Shown one piece after another: positions 59,332 to 64,000 of a stretch of 64,000 nt of DNA. The first letter of the stretch is position 1; each line of letters opens with the position of its first letter. A program made the translations under genes and the position numbers. The DNA is taken from the NCBI GenBank assembly GCA_000149225.2, contig CM000692.1, positions 1,054,001 through 1,118,000 of the forward strand, given 5' to 3'. Below the pieces are notes generated by a model. The model ran no database searches. It was not told the DNA's origin and saw only the letters and a list, made by a program, of their open reading frames with translations. Source of the DNA: Lachancea kluyveri NRRL Y-12651 (Eukaryota; Ascomycota; Saccharomycetes; Saccharomycetales; Saccharomycetaceae).

Positions 59332-60378
59332 ATGGACAAAAGAGAAGTAAGGCGTGGGATTCAGACAATAGAAATCAATAGTGCAAGAGAACTATACGCA
59401 CAGACAGTACGTGCTAGGAGACCAGGTGCTGTTACTGAGGTATCAGAAGAAACGAGGGCCCAATTCGTGAAGCCTAGAACACCATCTAGAGCGACTCCTA
59501 GACACAAATGCAACAATCCAAACAATCCAGCATGCGAAGGCTGTGGTATTGTAATTATACCATCACCTGTAGCAACATTACCTTTGGAAGATACACCATC
59601 AATTTCTATTGAAGATTGGACAATAACTACGCGCAAGAAACCGATTCTGAACTCCCAGGAGTTAGAGCAATGGGAAAAAAATCTGACTGGATTAACCCTA
59701 CCAGAGATGATTTTTGGTAATAGTTTCGTGCGTATTGAAAATGAAAAACATGACTGGTCTTTAGAATTCAATGCATTTGACGCTTTAAGTATGGTTAAGA
59801 AGGAAGACTCTGGGATCAGAGTGTCCTATGCACAAAAATGGATCAAAAGCAAGAAGGACCAACAGCAGTCATCCGAAATCGATGAAAGCTCGTTAATGAT
59901 TGGTCAGCATTATGACTGGACTTACACAACTAAATACAAGGGCACTGTCAAGAACAAGGAGAACGAGGGCTTTTCCAAAGATGACTCTGTAGAACTCCCA
60001 GTTGAGAAGTTATCAAAGCCCGACCCAATCTTGTTTTACGATGACATGATTCTGTTTGAAGATGAACTTGCAGATAATGGGATCAGTATACTAAACATCA
60101 AGATAAGAGTAATGAACGAAAGATTGTTGTTGCTGAGCAGGTTCTTCTTAAGGGTTGATGATGTGCTATTTCGGATTATAGACACAAGGGTTTACGTAGA
60201 ATTCGACGAAAACAAGGTGATTAGGGAATTCAAAGAATACGAAGGTGAGTATAAACATGTCTTAACAAAGCATAAACTGTCACACTCCCACGATCCCAAG
60301 GCTGCATTAAGGGATAGTAATTGGGTAGTCCAGCATCTGCCTTTGGTGAATAGGGAATGTGAAGTCTTAACGCTATAA
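59332..60378 (+). CDS. TIP41: TOR signalling regulator Tip41
   Basis: Binds Tap42 and regulates PP2A-like phosphatases (Sit4) downstream of TORC1. The 348-residue product (yeast about 356) carries the TIP41 family core: EDWTITTRKKPILNSQELEQWEKNLTGLTLPEMIFGNSFVRIEN, the DWTYTTKYKGT strand, and PILFYDDMILFEDELADNGISILNIKIRVMNERLLLLSRFFLRVDDVLFRIIDTRVYVEF. A small Cys/Asn cluster (CNNPNNPACEGCGIVI) lies near residues 60-75. Divergent from ERV2 over 128 bp. Orthologue of YPR040W. Confidence 0.96.
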   Translation: MDKREVRRGIQTIEINSARELYAQTVRARRPGAVTEVSEETRAQFVKPRTPSRATPRHKCNNPNNPACEGCGIVIIPSPVATLPLEDTPSISIEDWTITTRKKPILNSQELEQWEKNLTGLTLPEMIFGNSFVRIENEKHDWSLEFNAFDALSMVKKEDSGIRVSYAQKWIKSKKDQQQSSEIDESSLMIGQHYDWTYTTKYKGTVKNKENEGFSKDDSVELPVEKLSKPDPILFYDDMILFEDELADNGISILNIKIRVMNERLLLLSRFFLRVDDVLFRIIDTRVYVEFDENKVIREFKEYEGEYKHVLTKHKLSHSHDPKAALRDSNWVVQHLPLVNRECEVLTL

Positions 60379-60418
60379 CTCTTCTAAACATGATTACATA
60401 TTTTTAATGCCTCTTTTT

Positions 60419-61273
60419 TTACAAAGATTCCAAGATCAACTTGGCGGTGGCTTTGTCTTGTTCGTTACCTGTTGCGGCAATCTTTTCCAACTTAGTACGA
60501 GCAAGGTTCAGTAACTTATTCTTAGATAACTCTTTAGAAATTTTTGCAATAAAGGACCACCCCTTCACAAACATTTCTGATAACTCGACACTCCTCAAAA
60601 AGTTATCCAAGGAATTTTTCAAAGTGTCCTTAGATGCTCTGTTCCCACGTAAAGCTTTGTAGTATAATACCTCACCCAATTGGGCGAACGCAACATAATT
60701 GAAAGGAGTGATACACAACACCTCTTCAAAACAATAAGCGCTGCGATCAAATTGTCCCAGGGAGTAGTACTCTGTACCACACATCCACCACAATTCGGCG
60801 TCTGATGGAAACTTTTCCACCAAATCCAGAAGCTGGCGTAACCACGTTTCTTGGGGCAATTTATTCCTTTTAATCGATAACAACTTCTTGCTCATCAAGA
60901 GATAATCCTGAGAATCAGTTTCAAACTTCAACACTTTTCTCAATAGACCACTGATATACTCCTCCACAATGTCGTCATTTTCATTTATCTGTAGGAGCGT
61001 GGCCTGCATCAGATGTAGTCTAGGAGAATTTTCGCCAAATCTGTCCTTCAATCCCTTATAAAGCACCTCACATTCAACATCTTTACCCATATAGCAACTA
61101 AGTTGAAATAGCAAATCCATTAAAGATATATAATCGATCTCTTTTAACTTCGGATCGCCACTGCTTAAGTATGCTTTCAGCTCTTTGTACAAAGTCACAA
61201 TTTCTTCAGCAGAAAGTTGTACATAGTAGCAGGTATTTTGTATGGTTAACAGTTTTTCTCTAATACAGTCCAT
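60419..61273 (-). CDS. EMC2: ER membrane protein complex subunit 2
   Basis: Cytosolic TPR-repeat subunit of the EMC, which inserts tail-anchored and multispanning proteins into the ER. The 284-residue product (yeast 292) shows TPR-like helices, clearest at PSDAELWWMCGTEYYSLGQFDRSAYCFEEVLCITPFNYVAFAQLGEVLYY, the EMC2 hallmark region. Only 40 bp separate its stop from that of TIP41, so the two 3' ends probably overlap as transcripts. Orthologue of YJR088C. Confidence 0.93.
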   Translation of the reverse strand: MDCIREKLLTIQNTCYYVQLSAEEIVTLYKELKAYLSSGDPKLKEIDYISLMDLLFQLSCYMGKDVECEVLYKGLKDRFGENSPRLHLMQATLLQINENDDIVEEYISGLLRKVLKFETDSQDYLLMSKKLLSIKRNKLPQETWLRQLLDLVEKFPSDAELWWMCGTEYYSLGQFDRSAYCFEEVLCITPFNYVAFAQLGEVLYYKALRGNRASKDTLKNSLDNFLRSVELSEMFVKGWSFIAKISKELSKNKLLNLARTKLEKIAATGNEQDKATAKLILESL

Positions 61274-61492
61274 CAGGGTTCTTGAGTAGTGATATTACCA
61301 CTTGTCTAGCCTAGCTGTCTCCAAATAAGGTATCGTGAATCTCGTTTCCCACTTCATTCTCTATATCACTATAAACGGAATGAAAATTTTTCAATTTGTC
61401 TTCATCTCGCCCATCGAATCGTAGAACTTAAACCAATTTCGTTACCAAGATCGTATCTAGAGCAATAACTCCAAGAATCCTACAACCCAACT

Positions 61493-62722
61493 ATGTCTAT
61501 TAATATCTGTAGAGATAACCATGATCCCTTCTATCGTTATAAGATGCCTCCAATCCAGGCCAAGGTTGAGGGTAGAGGTAACGGTATCAAGACTGCAGTC
61601 CTCAACGTCGCTGACGTTGCTCGTGCTTTAAACAGACCTGCTCCATACATCATTAAATACTTTGGTTTTGAATTGGGTGCCCAAACTAGTATCTCTGTTG
61701 AAAAAGATCGTTATTTGGTTAATGGTTCCCATGAACCTGTCAAGTTGCAAGACGTGTTAGATGGATTTATCAACAAGTTCGTTCTATGTGGGAGTTGTAA
61801 AAATCCAGAAACCGAGATTATCATCACCAAAAATGGAGACTTAATTAGAGACTGTAAGGCCTGTGGTAAGAGAACTCCAATGGACTTAAGACACAAGTTA
61901 TCCTCCTTCATTCTGAAAAACCCTCCTGACTCTATGAAGGATTCTTCTAAAAAGAAAAAGAAGGCTGCCACTGCTTCTGCCAATGTCCGTGGTGGTGGTG
62001 TTTCCATCAGTGATATTGCACAGGGTAAATCTCAATCTGCGGCTGCAGTAGATGCTGCTGGTGCTGATTCCGACGATGACGAATTAGCTCGTCAAATCAA
62101 CGCCGCTGCTTCTACTTTAAAGAATATCGAGGTGAAAGATGATGAATGGACCTTAGACATGTCTGAAGAAGCTATCAGGGCACGTGCTAAAGAGCTACAA
62201 GGTGGCACCGGTGCTGTCGATCCCGAATTATCTGCATTAGAGGAGTTTGGAGAATGGGTCTTGAAGGAAGCTGGCGAAGACAAAGAGGACCTACCATCGG
62301 ACGTTGAACTATACAAGAAGGCTGTTGAAATGGAATTACTACAAGAACCAAAACTGGCCTGTGTTTTGGCCCAGGTTTTGTTCGATGAAGATATCGTCGA
62401 CGAGATTTCAGAACATGCTGCCTTTTTTAACAAGCTATTCACCACTCCAGACCACGAGAAAAACTTCTTGGGTGGTATTGAAAGATTCTTAGGTCTAGAA
62501 CACAAAGAACTTATTCCACTGCTACCAAAGATTTTGGTTCAAGTGTACAACAACGACATTGTCTCTGAGGAGGTTATCATCAAATTTGGTACCAAATGTT
62601 CTAAGAGATTTGTTCCAAAAGATATCTCCAAAAAGGTGCGTAGAGCAGCCAAACCATTTATTACTTGGCTTGAAACTGCTGATAGTGATGATGAAGAAGG
62701 CTCTGAAGAGGATGACGAATAA
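61493..62722 (+). CDS. TIF5: translation initiation factor eIF5
   Basis: GTPase-activating protein for eIF2 in the scanning ribosome; it triggers GTP hydrolysis at start-codon recognition and nucleates the multifactor complex. The 409-residue product (yeast 405) has the N-terminal GAP domain with arginine R15 (DPFYRYKMPPIQAKVEGRGNGIKT), matching the essential Arg15 of yeast eIF5. A C4 zinc finger is at C99, C102, C121, C124. A Lys-rich linker (KKKKKAATASA) follows, then the C-terminal HEAT-like W2 domain, ending in the acidic/aromatic tail (FITWLETADSDDEEGSEEDDE) that contacts eIF2beta and eIF3. Orthologue of YPR041W. Confidence 0.97.
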   Translation: MSINICRDNHDPFYRYKMPPIQAKVEGRGNGIKTAVLNVADVARALNRPAPYIIKYFGFELGAQTSISVEKDRYLVNGSHEPVKLQDVLDGFINKFVLCGSCKNPETEIIITKNGDLIRDCKACGKRTPMDLRHKLSSFILKNPPDSMKDSSKKKKKAATASANVRGGGVSISDIAQGKSQSAAAVDAAGADSDDDELARQINAAASTLKNIEVKDDEWTLDMSEEAIRARAKELQGGTGAVDPELSALEEFGEWVLKEAGEDKEDLPSDVELYKKAVEMELLQEPKLACVLAQVLFDEDIVDEISEHAAFFNKLFTTPDHEKNFLGGIERFLGLEHKELIPLLPKILVQVYNNDIVSEEVIIKFGTKCSKRFVPKDISKKVRRAAKPFITWLETADSDDEEGSEEDDE

Positions 62723-63018
62723 ATTTCATAATGTTTACACTTATTTTTTTGTATATTGTTTTAGTATAGTATTATTCATGCAAGTGTTAAATCATTGGCC
62801 GGAATTATTTCTCTGTTTCTTTTTTCCCTTTTTGCTTATCGTATTAATTCTCTATTTCCATTTAACGATCTGTTTATTCGTGTTTGTTTGTTTATTTGTT
62901 TTTACTTTACGTATCACTGAAAGTTTAACATTTGCGTTGTAACACGCGAATCTCAGATCCGAGCAGCAACACCAAACAACAGACAAGAAAAGGTCCTGAG
63001 AACAATCGCAAAAAAGGG
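62723..63018. other. TIF5-BIR1 intergenic region
   Basis: A 296-bp T-rich gap, with TTTG repeats around 62880-62905. No gene is seen. Confidence 0.4.
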
Positions 63019-64000
63019 ATGAACAAAAACCATGTTGATATCTCAGATGAATCTTCTATGTATAGGCTAGAAGGACGACTTAAAAGCTTTTCCGAAACGG
63101 TATTGGTTGAAGGTAAAAGATGCCGATGGCCTTACAAGGTGATTCCATCTCAAGGTATGAGTGATTTAGGATACTTCTATTATCCCATCAAAGACAACAC
63201 TGAGCCCAACCTACACAAAGATGGCATATGCTGCATATACTGTCATGAAACCACCCAAAATTTTAGAGATTGCCGAACAAGTCAGTTAAACACTACATTT
63301 ATCAAGATTCTACAAAAACATCTAGATATCACTAAGGGAAAAAAATTTTGCCTTCTTTCACACATGAGGTTGCATATATTGAATTCAATAAACCAAGAAA
63401 AGCCTCTCGATTGGTCACAAGACGAATACTTTTGTAATCCTCAAAACCAGGATATCATAAATTTTCGCGAATGGACCTTTAAAAACAATTGGAAAAACAC
63501 AGGATTGATGAATTTGACTACATCGAAGATGGCTGAAGCTGGTTTGCTGCGATACGACTGTTTTCCTCTGTTCCCAAGTAAGGATCTGAACGTAGAAGAA
63601 GGAGGTGAATACCAAGATGCTACTTATTGCATATACTGTAACAAAATTATTGGTTCGTGGCAACTCCATGACGATCCAATGTGGGAGCATTACAAGTGCT
63701 GTAACGGTGGGGACTGCTATTTTTTCCAAACTCTGCAAAGTCAAGATATTATACACAGATTACAAACCAGATTTAGTGAATGGAAAGCGGAGAATGATAC
63801 TGAACTCGCGAATGCAGCAGACTATTCTGAAATGTTGTCCGTTCATCTGAGCAGAATGGAAGAAAGCCTAACAAGAAATGGAGGGGCCAGAAAGACCTCA
63901 TCAAGGCAAAGAAAATCACTGATATTTTCTGAAAGTGAAATCTCAAACATATCAAACTTAGGGAACTCTACTTCAATAGAGAATATTCCATCTACAGAGA
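63019..64000 (+). CDS. BIR1: survivin-like chromosomal passenger protein Bir1, 5' part (3' end outside window)
   Basis: Chromosomal passenger complex subunit that brings Ipl1/Aurora B and Sli15/INCENP to centromeres. The frame opens at ATG 63019 and stays open to the window edge, giving 327 visible codons of a protein about 950 residues long in yeast. Two BIR domains are visible. The first begins YRLEGRLKSFSETVL with CIYCHETTQNFRDC and an extended insert; the second begins FREWTFKNNWKN and has TYCIYCNKIIGSWQLHDDPMWEHYKCCNGGDC, the C-x2-C...H...C zinc signature. A basic, Ser-rich linker starts near residue 290. Paired fungal-type BIRs and the place beside EMC2 fit YJR089W. Confidence 0.93.
   Translation, partial: MNKNHVDISDESSMYRLEGRLKSFSETVLVEGKRCRWPYKVIPSQGMSDLGYFYYPIKDNTEPNLHKDGICCIYCHETTQNFRDCRTSQLNTTFIKILQKHLDITKGKKFCLLSHMRLHILNSINQEKPLDWSQDEYFCNPQNQDIINFREWTFKNNWKNTGLMNLTTSKMAEAGLLRYDCFPLFPSKDLNVEEGGEYQDATYCIYCNKIIGSWQLHDDPMWEHYKCCNGGDCYFFQTLQSQDIIHRLQTRFSEWKAENDTELANAADYSEMLSVHLSRMEESLTRNGGARKTSSRQRKSLIFSESEISNISNLGNSTSIENIPSTE

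Noticed and set aside
1-64000. Transposon, Ty/LTR, viral or subtelomeric sequence
   Set aside because: No reverse transcriptase, integrase, capsid or transposase-like ORF, no paired LTR-like repeats and no subtelomeric families were seen; gaps are short and gene order is conserved.

Overview
This is a eukaryotic nuclear window from a budding yeast of the family Saccharomycetaceae. The evidence is compact, nearly intron-free genes, AT-rich gaps full of poly(A)/poly(T) tracts, one short intron with a perfect TACTAAC branch point, an intron-bearing tRNA-Phe, and proteins that align almost end to end with named Saccharomyces cerevisiae proteins. TAA, TAG and TGA all act as normal stops. Gene order points to a lineage that never had the whole-genome duplication (WGD): genes that S. 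cerevisiae splits between two chromosomes are interleaved here on one, with a single copy of each duplicated pair (ECM21/CSR2, SRO7/SRO77). A Zygosaccharomyces/Torulaspora-type or Lachancea-type yeast fits; I cannot fix the species.

Layout. 0-4 kb: 3' part of BNA4 (NAD+ synthesis) and BRN1 (condensin). 4-15 kb: YME1, CCL1, ATP1, ATH1 and a spliced tRNA-Phe gene. 15-28 kb: YOP1 (with intron), APL4, an ECM21/CSR2-type arrestin, SFT2, RTG3 and NTO1. 28-40 kb: SEA4, PKC1, SRO7/77 and MIX23. Up to here, chromosome XVI (YPR) and chromosome II (YBL) orthologues alternate. From about 40 kb the partner of the YPR genes changes to chromosome X (YJR): BNA2, HTS1, AIM24, EAF6, ARP7, an amber-interrupted DsbA-like gene, GLN1, VMA13, ACF4, CSN12, a 48-codon SPO24-like gene, TMH11, STE18, ERV2, TIP41, EMC2, TIF5, and the 5' part of BIR1 running off the right end.

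The genes are mostly conserved housekeeping functions: mitochondrial energy and proteostasis (ATP1, YME1, AIM24, MIX23), ER/Golgi traffic and folding (YOP1, SFT2, APL4, EMC2, ERV2), nutrient and TORC1 signalling (RTG3, SEA4, TIP41, GLN1), cell wall and polarity (PKC1, SRO7/77), chromatin (BRN1, NTO1, EAF6, ARP7, BIR1) and NAD+ synthesis (BNA4, BNA2). They are independent transcription units, not operons.

I found no mobile element, CRISPR array, virus-derived sequence, centromere or novel multi-gene system. The points most worth a second look are the gene at 47.2-47.8 kb split by one in-frame TAG, the 48-codon gene at 55.5 kb behind an unusually GC-rich upstream block, CACGTG clusters (two of them long perfect inverted repeats), a possibly broken CCL1 N-terminus, and the WGD-track switch near 40 kb. 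S. cerevisiae names, lengths and orientations are from memory, not from a search.
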